Both the position numbers and the translations under genes were made by a program. Positions 36,412-45,358 of a DNA stretch of 64,000 nucleotides are shown here, one piece after another; the stretch's first letter is position 1, and the number at the start of each line of letters is the position of its first letter. The stretch comes from JAVKBW01 sp964352715. GTDB lineage: Bacteria > Pseudomonadota > Alphaproteobacteria > UBA8366 > Aestuariispiraceae. The notes beneath the pieces are model-generated. The model was not told the DNA's origin, searched no databases, and saw only the letters and a program-made list of their open reading frames with translations. The stretch lies in NCBI GenBank assembly GCA_964352715.1, contig CAYGSU010000012.1:3860-67859 (forward strand). Direction: 5' to 3'.

Positions 36412-36589
36412 CCTCTTCCGCCTTTTCTTCGATTTTCAGCCGAACCTCGGCATCGAGTTTTACATTCAGGTTAATGGTGATCGGTTCACGGGGTGCTTCG
36501 ACCCGCACCGTCGGCGTGCAGCCGGAAACGAAAACGGCAGAAAATACTGCAGCCGCCAGGGCCATCGGCAGTCGCCGGACAGCCGGCAT
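36386..36589 (-). CDS. ynbE: YnbE-like outer-membrane lipoprotein
   Basis: 67 aa from ATG 36589, chosen because it opens a normal lipoprotein signal peptide ending VSGC with lipid Cys at 24 (E. coli YnbE is about 61 aa); longer frames overlap the divergent gene. The short mature part, TPTVRVEAPREPITINLNVK and the helical VRLKIEEKAEEDVEK tail, matches YnbE. In E. coli YnbE multimers in the outer membrane are reported to stack on the C-terminus of YdbH, forming an intermembrane bridge for phospholipid transport. It is followed by ydbL with overlap. Confidence 0.88.
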   Translation of the reverse strand: MPAVRRLPMALAAAVFSAVFVSGCTPTVRVEAPREPITINLNVKLDAEVRLKIEEKAEEDVEKNPIF

Positions 36590-36784
36590 CTGGTCATCTT
36601 TTTCAGGCGGCACGAACAGGCTCCCGCTAAACATCATCCTATCCATATGGAAGCTGACCGCGCTATCGACAAGCGTTATTTGACATGCGCCTGTCAGGCG
36701 CACCGGGTGAGGGGGCCGGTAAATCCGGCTTGCAGAAGGCCCGGGATTTCGGTTCCTTGTGTTTATCGCGAGAGAGGGGAGCCG

Positions 36785-38110
36785 ATGAACGCCTTGAAGC
36801 AACGGAAATGGGTGCCAGAGGCCTGTGAGGCCTATATCCAGACAATTTCAAGGCAGACTGCCGGAAGTACATCGGCGGTGATCGCCGCTCGGCTTCAGAC
36901 GCTGGCAGACAAGAACCGCCAGATTCACGAGCGCGATTGTTTCAACCTTAACCCGGCAACGAATGTCATGAATCCGCGCGCGGAAAAAATCCTCGGCGCC
37001 GGTCTTGGGTCGCGTCCGTCACTCGGCTATCCCGGCGACAAGTACGAGATGGGGCTGGAGGCGATTGAAGAAATCGAGATCATCTGCGCGGAACTCTGCG
37101 CCGAAGTGTTTCAGGCGCGGTTCGCTGAAATCAGGGTCGCGTCCGGCGCGCTGGCGAATCTATATGGCTTCATGGCGACCTGCCGGCCCGGCGATGCGAT
37201 CATCGCGCCGCCATCCACCATCGGCGGCCATGTCACGCACCATCAGGCCGGATGCGCGGGTCTGTATGGCCTGGACATTCATCAGGCTCCGGTGAATGCG
37301 GACGGGTACACAATCGATATCGACGGATTGCGAGCGTTGGCCCGGGATGTGAAGCCGGCGCTGATTACCGTCGGCGGCAGCCTGAACCTTTTTCCCCATC
37401 CGGTCTCGGCGGTGCGCGAGATCGCCGATACGGTCGGTGCGAAAGTGCTGTTCGATGCGGCGCATCAATGCGGCATGATTGCCGGCGGGGCGTGGCCGAA
37501 CCCGTTACAGGAAGGCGCGCACCTGATGACGATGAGCACCTATAAAAGCCTGGCCGGACCGGCGGGCGGGTTGATCGTTACCAACGAACCGGATCTGGCG
37601 GAAAAACTGGATGCCATCGCCTTTCCCGGCATGACGGCGAATTTCGACGCCGCCAAATCGGCGGCGCTGGCGTTGACCATGCTGGACTGGCGCGAACACG
37701 GTGCGGCCTATGCCGAAGCGATGGTTCGCGTGTCGGAGGCTCTCGCCGCGGCGCTGCAGGAACGGGGCCTGCCGGTTTTCGCAGCAAACAAAGGCTTTAC
37801 CACATCGCACCAGTTCGCCGTTGAAGCGGCCGGTTTCGGCGGCGGGCATGCAATGGCGAAGGTGTTGCGGAAGGCCGGCTTCCTGACCTGCGGCATCGGC
37901 CTGCCGCGCGACCCGGTTCCCGGCGACATGAACGGCTTGCGGTTCGGCACGCCGGAAGTTGTCCGCTGGGGCGTCACGGAACAGGACGCCGGCCCGCTCG
38001 CTGATCTTATCGTGAAGGCGCTGACCGAACCGTCACCGGAAAAGCTGGCGGGCGACGTCGCAGCGATGCGGAAAAAGTTCGACAGACTGCATTTCATCTG
38101 CACGGACTGA
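36785..38110 (+). CDS. Serine hydroxymethyltransferase-superfamily PLP enzyme (not canonical GlyA)
   Basis: 441 aa from ATG 36785 (GAGAGGGGAG upstream); the much longer open frame would cover ynbE/ydbL antisense and is rejected. SHMT-like fold-type I features: SLGYPGDKYEMGLEAIEEIE, GALANLYGFMATCRPGDAI, FDAAHQCGMIAGG with the PLP Asp/His, and MSTYKSLAGPAGG with the Schiff-base Lys. Canonical GlyA has THKTLRGPRGG, so this is a divergent branch, possibly acting on another beta-hydroxy amino acid (for example 2-methylserine or threonine types). It sits on the opposite strand between ydbH and ynbE, splitting that conserved set. Substrate unresolved. Confidence 0.83.
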   Translation: MNALKQRKWVPEACEAYIQTISRQTAGSTSAVIAARLQTLADKNRQIHERDCFNLNPATNVMNPRAEKILGAGLGSRPSLGYPGDKYEMGLEAIEEIEIICAELCAEVFQARFAEIRVASGALANLYGFMATCRPGDAIIAPPSTIGGHVTHHQAGCAGLYGLDIHQAPVNADGYTIDIDGLRALARDVKPALITVGGSLNLFPHPVSAVREIADTVGAKVLFDAAHQCGMIAGGAWPNPLQEGAHLMTMSTYKSLAGPAGGLIVTNEPDLAEKLDAIAFPGMTANFDAAKSAALALTMLDWREHGAAYAEAMVRVSEALAAALQERGLPVFAANKGFTTSHQFAVEAAGFGGGHAMAKVLRKAGFLTCGIGLPRDPVPGDMNGLRFGTPEVVRWGVTEQDAGPLADLIVKALTEPSPEKLAGDVAAMRKKFDRLHFICTD

Positions 38111-38120
38111 CCGGTAAAAG

Positions 38121-40772
38121 TCAGTCGGTGGCGCGTGAGACGAAGCCGGTTGCCTGCTCGTACATTTTGTAAAGATCATTCGCCAATTTATTGAAATTGC
38201 TCTCTAAATTAATATTAAGATCGAACGGTTGCGCGTCCAGAACATCGGGGTTGTAGCCTTGCAGGTTAAGGAGAACGGATCCGTCGCCGTTCTCCGGAAG
38301 CGCTGTTTCCAGCGACAGGGCCGTATAGTGGAAGTTCTTCAGGGCATCGACCAGCAGCGCCATCTGCGTATCATTTTCCGCCGTGGCTTCCAGCGCCGGG
38401 CTGGCATAGGTCAACGTACCCGGTCCCAGCGCACGCAGCCTGCCTTGCGGCGCAATCAGCCTGTCGCCCTTGATCGAGAAGGGTATTTCACCTGACAGCA
38501 CGCCGTCGGCATGCAGGCCTTCGATAGCAGCCGTTTCGGCGAGAATCTCGAAATCGACCGCCTCAAGAAATATGGTGCCGTCTGCCGCCTCTCGGTCAGC
38601 CCCGATGGTCAGATCCTTCAGCCCGAACGAACCGCCGAACCCCTCAACCGTAACCTCTTTAACATCGACGCTCAGATCGGGATGGATCGTATAGACCATC
38701 CGGAAGGGCGCGTCGGTCAGCGGTCCGGCGGATATTGCGCCGGAAACCATTTGATCAGGGCGCGAACCGGGCAGCCGCTCAATCGGCAGTTCCAGCGTCT
38801 CACTGATATTGCTGAAGGCAAAGATGGGGTTTCGGAAATTTCCATCTTTCAACTGTAGCGAAATCAGGCCGGTCGGGGGCTTGTTCAGATCGACGACGAG
38901 ATCGGTCCTGCTGCTGACCGTGCCGTTGAATGGCCCCGACAGAGCGAGGAACGGAAAGATGTCAGACGGCTGCAACCCGCCTTCGGAGAAAACGATAGGG
39001 GCAACCTCGACCGACGCCGTGACCGTATGGATGACCGGCACCTTTTCTGTGTGATAGGCGTGAAATTCGGCAGACAGGCCGGGCTCTGTCGTCAGGTTGC
39101 CATCGAGCAGATTGCCGGCTTCGGTCTGCTCGATGGTGGCATCCAGTTTGATCGGTCCGGCCAGCATTGCCGTGCCGTCAACCATCAGCGCCGGCGCGGT
39201 GATACTTATGGTCGCCGTGTCATCAGCATAATCCAGCGCCAGCCTTGCCTTGGGCACGGAGACCGTCGATCCATCGAAAGTCGCGGCGAACGGAGCCAGA
39301 AGCAGGTCGCCGGTAGCCTTCAATGTATCGAAAACAACGGCGATATTGTTGGTGTCTGCGGCATCGACAGTCGTGTCGAGCTGCATCTCTTCGCTGTTGA
39401 CCGAGAGGGTTCCGCCGGGTTCGGGGGAAAAATCGGCGCGCTGCAGTGACAGGTTCAGCCGTCCTGCAAGGTTCGCCGCCAGATTCTGGTTATCATCGGC
39501 GATTTCAGTTTCCGTCTCGATCTTACCAGTTGCCGTAAAGGCATCGAGATTGAATTCGAGACCGTTGATCGTGGTCGACGACATGACTTTTCGGTCGAAA
39601 AGATTGTCCTTCTGGATATCGACACGGATTGTTGCCAGCTCGGCCTTTCTGCCGTCAGGGCCGGTTTTCAGCCGTGTCGGGCCGCGCAAGGCAACGTAGA
39701 TCGGGCCATAGGTGGCTACCAGATCGCCTTCGACGGAAAGCTCCGGTGGCAGACCGGTCAGTGGAAGCTCGGCCGTCAGCGGTTTGATAACCGTAAAGCC
39801 GACACCGAAATCCTGAAACGGCTGTGTCCAGACTGACTCACCAATGGGCAGGCCGGACACCCCGATAGACGAACCGCGCCCGACCCGAAGGTGCGCCTTT
39901 CCGTCAGCAATGTCGGCGACAATCAGGCCGGTCAGAAAGGCAGTCTCACCGGGCAGGTCTGCCACCGGAATATTGATCAGCGAAACCTTTGCGGTAACGG
40001 CGCCGCTTAGATCCTCAATCCGGCGGACCTCGCCGCTTCCAGTCAGCGCGATATTGATATCGATTGTTCCCTGATCGGCTCGTACGCCAACAGGCTCATG
40101 CGTCGTCAGAGAAAGAGTTCCGCCACCAAGCGACATGTCGATATTGCCGGCGGCGGTGACGTTGGTCAGGGGTAGGGCGGCGAGGGCGTCGGTATCGCTG
40201 CCAGCCTTGACGGTCAGAGTTAGCGACCCGGCGATATCGTTCAGCAATGCTACCGGGTCGCCAACCGGCAGCGCGGCAAGATCGAGCGGGGCGGTGCTGT
40301 GCAGTCCGCCGGTGATGCCGACATCGATGGTTCGGTCGATGGTCGCTGCTATATCGATACCGTTGACGGTCAGGCTGCCAACCGTCCAGGCCGGCAAAGC
40401 CGGAGTCGCATCGTCGCCGCCTGTCGTCGGTTGGATGTCGATTCCGGCGACACGGATGTTGCCCACGAGGTCTGCGGTGACCGGCACTGAAACGCCGTCG
40501 ATTTCAATCTTCTCGATCGTGTTTTCCCGCAGGCCTGCAAGGGAGTAGACGATCTCGATCCTGTCGATATCGGCGGAATCTTCTCCGCCGATGCTTATCG
40601 CCTCTATCGTCATTCCTTCGGTATCAAGGCGCGTTAGATCGAAGGAGACCGGCAGCGGCAGTTGGCTACCGGTGAAATATTCGGCAATACCCTGCGCGAT
40701 CGGCACGCGCGCCAGCCAGACGGCGCCCGGGAACAGCAACAAAATGGTGAACAGGATCAGGGCGCGGCGCAT
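38121..40772 (-). CDS. ydbH: YdbH-like AsmA-superfamily intermembrane lipid transport protein
   Basis: 883 aa, close to E. coli YdbH (about 879). One N-terminal transmembrane helix (about 3-20) precedes a very long, repetitive beta-rich periplasmic region with many I-x-V/L-x-I strands, low Cys content and GGxL turns, as expected for the AsmA-like hydrophobic groove. The C-terminal VLLNLQGYNPDVLDAQPFDL is the recognisable YdbH end. In E. coli, YdbH acts redundantly with TamB and YhdP in phospholipid transfer to the outer membrane, with YnbE as partner. It is 105 bases downstream of coxM but a terminator lies between, so it likely has its own promoter. Confidence 0.88.
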   Translation of the reverse strand: MRRALILFTILLLFPGAVWLARVPIAQGIAEYFTGSQLPLPVSFDLTRLDTEGMTIEAISIGGEDSADIDRIEIVYSLAGLRENTIEKIEIDGVSVPVTADLVGNIRVAGIDIQPTTGGDDATPALPAWTVGSLTVNGIDIAATIDRTIDVGITGGLHSTAPLDLAALPVGDPVALLNDIAGSLTLTVKAGSDTDALAALPLTNVTAAGNIDMSLGGGTLSLTTHEPVGVRADQGTIDINIALTGSGEVRRIEDLSGAVTAKVSLINIPVADLPGETAFLTGLIVADIADGKAHLRVGRGSSIGVSGLPIGESVWTQPFQDFGVGFTVIKPLTAELPLTGLPPELSVEGDLVATYGPIYVALRGPTRLKTGPDGRKAELATIRVDIQKDNLFDRKVMSSTTINGLEFNLDAFTATGKIETETEIADDNQNLAANLAGRLNLSLQRADFSPEPGGTLSVNSEEMQLDTTVDAADTNNIAVVFDTLKATGDLLLAPFAATFDGSTVSVPKARLALDYADDTATISITAPALMVDGTAMLAGPIKLDATIEQTEAGNLLDGNLTTEPGLSAEFHAYHTEKVPVIHTVTASVEVAPIVFSEGGLQPSDIFPFLALSGPFNGTVSSRTDLVVDLNKPPTGLISLQLKDGNFRNPIFAFSNISETLELPIERLPGSRPDQMVSGAISAGPLTDAPFRMVYTIHPDLSVDVKEVTVEGFGGSFGLKDLTIGADREAADGTIFLEAVDFEILAETAAIEGLHADGVLSGEIPFSIKGDRLIAPQGRLRALGPGTLTYASPALEATAENDTQMALLVDALKNFHYTALSLETALPENGDGSVLLNLQGYNPDVLDAQPFDLNINLESNFNKLANDLYKMYEQATGFVSRATD

Positions 40773-40811
40773 GCGGTCAGTCTAGCGTGCCGTAAGGCAG
40801 GAAAGAAGCAT

Positions 40812-40851
40812 TACAAACAAAACGGCGCGGAAGCTTTCGCCGCCGCGCCGT
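40812..40851 (-). terminator. Intrinsic terminator after coxM
   Basis: On the minus strand a 9-base GC stem (40851-40843 with 40830-40822, ACGGCGCGG/CCGCGCCGT), 12-base loop, then TTTGTTTGT. It is placed 25 bases after the coxM stop and 40 bases before ydbH, separating the two transcripts. Confidence 0.8.
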
Positions 40852-40876
40852 ATCGTTCTTGTCAGGCGTTTTTCTG

Positions 40877-41674
40877 TCAGGCGCTGGCGTCGACTGCCCG
40901 TTTTGCCATCACCTTGATCAGATGCGCCCGGTATTCTGCGCTGGCGTGAATGTCGCTCAGCAATCCGCTTGCATCGACGGATTCGCCATCGAGCGCTCCG
41001 GCCGAATAGTCGCTGCTCAACGCCAGTTCCATCTGGTTGACCCGGAACACGCCATCCTGACCGGCCCCGGTAACTGCAACCCGAACCCCACCGCCGGTCT
41101 TGGCGACAAGCACACCGACCAGCGCATACCGTGATGCCGGGTTCGGGAATTTCGAATACCCGGCCTTTTCAGGGATAGGAAACTTTACGGCGGTGATGAT
41201 TTCATCTTCCGCCAGCGCCGTTTCGAACAGGCCGGTAAAGAAATCGTCAGCGGCGATCTTGCGCTTGTTGGTGACAATTGTCGCACCGAGACCGAGACAA
41301 CCCGCCGGATAGTCCGCCGCCGGGTCGTTGTTGGCAATCGACCCGCCGATGGTGCCGCGGTTACGTACCTGCGGATCGCCGATGCCATCGGCCAAAGCCG
41401 CCAGAACGGGCAGGGCGGTTTTCACATCATCCGACTCGGCAACCGCCGCATGGGTGGTCATCGCACCGATGGTTATGCCATCGGCGTCGGAGGATATGCC
41501 GACCAGATCGCCGATGCCGCCCAGATCGACAAGATCGCTGGGGCTGGCCAGGCGCTGTTTCATTGTCGGCAGAAGGGTCTGTCCGCCGGCGACGAACTTG
41601 CCGTCATCCGCGCCGCCCAAGGCGGCCACGGCGTCATCAACGGAAGAAGGACGGTGATAATTGAAATCATACAT
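40877..41674 (-). CDS. coxM: CO dehydrogenase/xanthine dehydrogenase-type FAD-binding subunit (CoxM)
   Basis: 265 aa medium subunit. The N-terminal FAD-binding domain has the hallmark KFVAGGQTLLPTMKQRL (about 26-42) and TIGGSIANNDPAADYP (about 109-124), plus the start MYDFNYHRPSSVDDAVA. The C-terminal CO_deh_flav_C domain follows. It accepts electrons from the [2Fe-2S] subunit and passes them to an external acceptor. GGGAG precedes the ATG; the gene lies 11 bases after coxL. Last gene of the structural operon, followed by a terminator. Confidence 0.93.
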   Translation of the reverse strand: MYDFNYHRPSSVDDAVAALGGADDGKFVAGGQTLLPTMKQRLASPSDLVDLGGIGDLVGISSDADGITIGAMTTHAAVAESDDVKTALPVLAALADGIGDPQVRNRGTIGGSIANNDPAADYPAGCLGLGATIVTNKRKIAADDFFTGLFETALAEDEIITAVKFPIPEKAGYSKFPNPASRYALVGVLVAKTGGGVRVAVTGAGQDGVFRVNQMELALSSDYSAGALDGESVDASGLLSDIHASAEYRAHLIKVMAKRAVDASA

Positions 41675-41685
41675 GTGTTTTCTCC

Positions 41686-44055
41686 CTATTCGGCGGCTGC
41701 GGCTGTTTGCGCGTTCTGAATGGCGCGCCAGACCTTTTCCGGTGTCGCCGGCATGGCGATATCGGTGACGCCGTACTCACTTAATGCGTCGACGATGGCG
41801 TTGATGACCGCCGGTGGTGATCCGATGGCCCCGACTTCGCCACAACCCTTCACACCCAGCGAATTGTGAGTGCACAGGGTGGAAGCCGTGCCGACCGAAT
41901 ACGACGGCACGTCATCGGCGCGCGGCATTGTGTAGTCCATGTAGGACCCCGTCAGAAGCTGGCCTTCGTCGTCATAGACACAGCCTTCCAGCAGCGCCTG
42001 GCCGATGCCCTGAGTCAGGCCGCCCTGGATCTGTCCGGCGACGATCATCGGGTTGATCACCCGGCCGACATCGTCGACCGCCGTCATGCTGACGACTTTC
42101 GTGACCCCGGTTTCCGGGTCCACCTCAACTTCGCAGATGTGGCAACCGCCCGGATAGGTGAAGTTCATCGGGTCGTAGAAGGCCTGTTCCTCAAGGCCCG
42201 GTTCCAGCGTATCATGCGGGAAGTTGTGCGGCACATAGGCGGTCAGCGCGACATCGCCGAAGGACATCTCCTTGTCGGTTCCGGCAACGGTGAACATGCC
42301 GTCCTTGAACTCGATATCCGCTTCCGAAGCTTCCAGCACATGGGCGGCGATCTTCTTCGACTTGTCGATGATCTTGCCCATCGCCTTCATGATCGCCTCG
42401 CCGCCGACGGCGAGAGACCGCGACCCGTAGGTTCCCATGCCGAATGCCACCTTGTCCGTATCGCCGTGGCTGATTTCGATATTGTCCATCGAAACACCCA
42501 GCGTTTCGCAAACCAGCTGCGCGAAGGTTGTTTCATGACCCTGGCCGTGGCTGTGCGATCCGGTGAACACGGTGATTGACCCGGTAGGGTTTACCCGAAC
42601 ATTGGCGCTTTCGAACAGACCGGCGCGGGCGCCGAGCGATCCGACGACCGCCGAGGGGGCGATACCGCAGGCTTCCAGATAGGTCGAATAGCCGAGGCCG
42701 CGCAGCTTGCCGCGTTTTGCGGCTTCCGCCTTGCGTGCCGGGAAACCGGCGACATCGGCTGCCTTTTCCGCCTCGTCCAGCGTCGTGAAGTAATCGCCGC
42801 TGTCATATTGCAGGGCGACCGGCGTCTGGTACGGGAAGGCATCGACAGGGATAAAGTTCTTCCGCCGAATATCCGACTGCGACATGCCTGTTTCACGGGC
42901 CGCCCGGTCGACGATCCGTTCGATCAGATAGGTTGCTTCCGGCCGTCCGGCGCCGCGATAGGCATCGACCGGCACGGTGTTGGTGAAGATCGCCTTCACA
43001 TTGCAGTAAATAATCGGGGTCGTGTAAGTACCAGCCAGCAGGGTCGCGTACAGATAGGTCGGCACGCAGGGCGCGAAGGTCGACAGATACGCCCCCATAT
43101 TGGCCTTGGTCAGCACTTTCAGCGCCAGAAACTTGCCATCGGCGTCCAGCGCCAGTTCGACATGGCTGATATGGTCACGCCCATGGGCGTCGGATATGAA
43201 GCTTTCCGACCGCTCCGCCACCCATTTGATCGGCCGGCCGACCTTTGGTGCGGCCCAGGTGACGATGGCTTCTTCGGCATAGTGATAGATTTTCGATCCG
43301 AAGCCGCCACCGACATCCGGTGCAACGACCCGCAGTTTGTGTTCTGGGATCGACAGCACGAAGGCACCCATCAGAAGGCGGATCACATGCGGATTCTGGC
43401 TGGTGGTGAACAAAGTGTGTTCGCCGGTCGCGGAATCGTATTCGCCAATGGCCGCACGTGGCTCCATGGCGTTCGGGATCAGCCGGTTGTTGACGATGTC
43501 GATCTTCGTCACGTGGTGGGCTTTTGCAAAAGCGGCGTCGCAATCGGCCTCGACACCGATCTCCCAGTCGTAGCAAAGGTTGGAGCCGATATCGTCATGT
43601 ACCAGAGTTTCGTTTTTGAGCGCCTTTTCCATGCCGACAACGGCAGGAAGGAGTTCGTAGTCGATATCGATTTCCTCGGCCGCCGATTTTGCCTGGGCAT
43701 AGGTTTCGGCGATCACGACGGCGATCTGGTCGCCGACATGGCGCACCTTGCCCTGGGCAAGCGCTGGATGCTTCGGTTCCAACATTGGCTCGCCGTCTTT
43801 GGAATGAACCTGCCAGCCACAGGGAATGCTGCCGACATCCATGTCCTCGCCGGTAAAAACGGCCAGAACACCCGGGGCTGCCTTTGCTGCGGATGTATCA
43901 ATGCTTTTGATCTTGGCGTGTGCGTAAGGACTGCGCAGCATGTAGGCATATGTCTGGTTCGGACGATTGATATCGTCGGTATAGTTGCCCTTGCCTGTCA
44001 GAAACCGGGCGTCTTCAACCCGTTTTACCGAGGCGCCAATGCCTGTATCGGTCAT
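41686..44055 (-). CDS. Molybdenum hydroxylase large subunit, CoxL form II-like
   Basis: 789 aa from ATG 44055 (GGGAG 8 bases upstream; ATG 44070 is less well placed). It has the full aldehyde oxidase/xanthine dehydrogenase fold: VKRVEDARFLTGKGNYTDD start, MoCo-binding segments GGFGSKIYHYAEE and GQGHETTFAQL, and the catalytic-Glu region VKGCGEVGAIGSPPAV. The active-site loop reads AYRGAGR at residues 365-371, the form II signature; true form I CO dehydrogenase has AYxCSFR with the Cu-binding Cys. So the Mo-Cu CO oxidation site is not supported, and the substrate is unknown. The full cox maturation gene set is nearby. Confidence 0.92.
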   Translation of the reverse strand: MTDTGIGASVKRVEDARFLTGKGNYTDDINRPNQTYAYMLRSPYAHAKIKSIDTSAAKAAPGVLAVFTGEDMDVGSIPCGWQVHSKDGEPMLEPKHPALAQGKVRHVGDQIAVVIAETYAQAKSAAEEIDIDYELLPAVVGMEKALKNETLVHDDIGSNLCYDWEIGVEADCDAAFAKAHHVTKIDIVNNRLIPNAMEPRAAIGEYDSATGEHTLFTTSQNPHVIRLLMGAFVLSIPEHKLRVVAPDVGGGFGSKIYHYAEEAIVTWAAPKVGRPIKWVAERSESFISDAHGRDHISHVELALDADGKFLALKVLTKANMGAYLSTFAPCVPTYLYATLLAGTYTTPIIYCNVKAIFTNTVPVDAYRGAGRPEATYLIERIVDRAARETGMSQSDIRRKNFIPVDAFPYQTPVALQYDSGDYFTTLDEAEKAADVAGFPARKAEAAKRGKLRGLGYSTYLEACGIAPSAVVGSLGARAGLFESANVRVNPTGSITVFTGSHSHGQGHETTFAQLVCETLGVSMDNIEISHGDTDKVAFGMGTYGSRSLAVGGEAIMKAMGKIIDKSKKIAAHVLEASEADIEFKDGMFTVAGTDKEMSFGDVALTAYVPHNFPHDTLEPGLEEQAFYDPMNFTYPGGCHICEVEVDPETGVTKVVSMTAVDDVGRVINPMIVAGQIQGGLTQGIGQALLEGCVYDDEGQLLTGSYMDYTMPRADDVPSYSVGTASTLCTHNSLGVKGCGEVGAIGSPPAVINAIVDALSEYGVTDIAMPATPEKVWRAIQNAQTAAAAE

Positions 44056-44113
44056 GTTTGATGCTCCCATATTCGGCGCCGGCCGCTGCTGCGGCGCGCC
44101 TGAAATGTAATGA

Positions 44114-44590
44114 TTATTCGGCTGCGGCCTTCATCGTGCCGGCGGCTTCCTGGATCGATTTGACGATATTGTGGTAGCCGGTGCATCGACAGATGTTGCC
44201 CTCCAGCCATTCCCGGATTTCTGTTTCCGACGGGCTGGCGTTGTGTTTGAGCAGGTCGACTGCGCTCATCACCATGCCGGGCGTACAGAACCCGCATTGC
44301 AGGCCATGGTTGTTGCGGAAAGCCTCCTGCATCGGGTGCAACGTGTCACCGTCGGCAAGGCCTTCGATGGTCATCACGTCAGCCCCGTCGGCCTGGCTGG
44401 CCAGCATGGTGCAGGATTTGACGGACTTTCCATCGACATGGACGACACAGGCGCCACACTGGCTGGTGTCGCACCCGACATGAGTGCCGGTCAATTTAAG
44501 GTTTTCGCGGATGAACTGTACCAAAAGCGTCCTGGCTTCAACATCGCCGGACACGGCTTTACCGTTCACCGTCATAGAAACGGTCGGCAT
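44114..44590 (-). CDS. coxS: [2Fe-2S] small subunit of the molybdenum hydroxylase (CoxS)
   Basis: 158 aa from ATG 44590, preceded by GGGAGGG at ideal distance. The plant-type ferredoxin cluster ligands are Cys40, Cys45, Cys48 and Cys60 (GCDTSQCGAC); the second cluster's are Cys99, Cys102, Cys134 and Cys136 (CGFCTPGM, CRCTGYHNI). It transfers electrons from the molybdenum subunit to the flavoprotein. First gene of coxS-coxL-coxM. The order S-L-M differs from the M-S-L order of Oligotropha form I loci and fits form II-type clusters. Confidence 0.95.
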   Translation of the reverse strand: MPTVSMTVNGKAVSGDVEARTLLVQFIRENLKLTGTHVGCDTSQCGACVVHVDGKSVKSCTMLASQADGADVMTIEGLADGDTLHPMQEAFRNNHGLQCGFCTPGMVMSAVDLLKHNASPSETEIREWLEGNICRCTGYHNIVKSIQEAAGTMKAAAE

Positions 44591-44776
44591 TCTATACCCT
44601 CCCTGTTTGCAGTTTTCTTTAATGAAAAACTTATCGTGTATACCAAACACCTTTACAAAGTGTGCGTCCACTCACGTTTCACGTCAATGGTTCGATGATG
44701 CAATGTTGGGGGGTGCGTCAATCCGACGGATCGCGGAATTGACACCGAAAATCGGTTCGTTGCAGGCCGGCGTGCG

Positions 44777-45259
44777 TCAGGTGGGGCAGGTGTCCGGGCG
44801 TCCGGCAGGCGCGTAGGTCATCGCGCTTACAAGCAACAGTCGCTCGCCCTCAATTTCGACATAGGGCAGGGTAAAACATTCATAACGGCTGAACGGCGCG
44901 TTCGAATTCTTCATGCTGCCCGCCATCACGGTGGGTCGCCTTGTTTCCAGAACCGTCCGCAGATGTTCCTGAAATTCAACGCGCATTTCTTCACTCTCGA
45001 CCATGTCCAGGCTGGTGGCGTCAGTTTCGCACCCGAATCGATGCCGCACGGTCTGGCCGAGATGGCGGAACTGGAACTGGTCTCCGGAGCGGTCGTACTC
45101 CGTGACGGCAAGATGAGTCAGGATAGGCCCCAGAAGATCCAGTTCGATGGCGTCCGCATCGGGCCTGCCACCTGTGGATCGGATCAACCCGTGCCAGTAA
45201 GCATTCAATCGTCTGAAGACCGTATTGTTGCTGATGACGTTATTCGGAAAGTATTCCAT
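44777..45259 (-). CDS. PAS_5-type PAS domain protein
   Basis: 160 aa single-domain soluble protein. LNAYWHGLIRSTGGRPDADAIEL, then LGPILTHLAVTEYDRSGDQFQFRHLGQTV and a C-terminal strand pair (CFTLPYVEIEGERLLLVSAM) follow the PAS_5 pattern, which is frequent and multicopy in Rhodospirillales. No output domain is present; its role is unknown and it may act as a small sensor or partner protein. It lies between coxS and coxG on the same strand but with about 100- and 190-base gaps, so operon membership is uncertain. Confidence 0.72.
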   Translation of the reverse strand: MEYFPNNVISNNTVFRRLNAYWHGLIRSTGGRPDADAIELDLLGPILTHLAVTEYDRSGDQFQFRHLGQTVRHRFGCETDATSLDMVESEEMRVEFQEHLRTVLETRRPTVMAGSMKNSNAPFSRYECFTLPYVEIEGERLLLVSAMTYAPAGRPDTCPT

Positions 45260-45358
45260 TCACTCTATGGTCCGTTGCTGTGACAGGTGTCCCCCTGAGC
45301 CCCGGAAGATAATTGCTACAATTAAGTTAATATTTTGCTAAAGGCGCGAGATGTCGTT

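Noticed and set aside
36194..36784. Upstream extension of the SHMT-like gene to 638 codons
   Set aside because: It would lie antisense to ynbE and ydbL; the ATG at 36785 has a good ribosome site and gives normal length.
41686..44055. Calling the large subunit a carbon monoxide dehydrogenase
   Set aside because: The active-site loop is form II (AYRGAGR), lacking the Cys of the Mo-Cu site.
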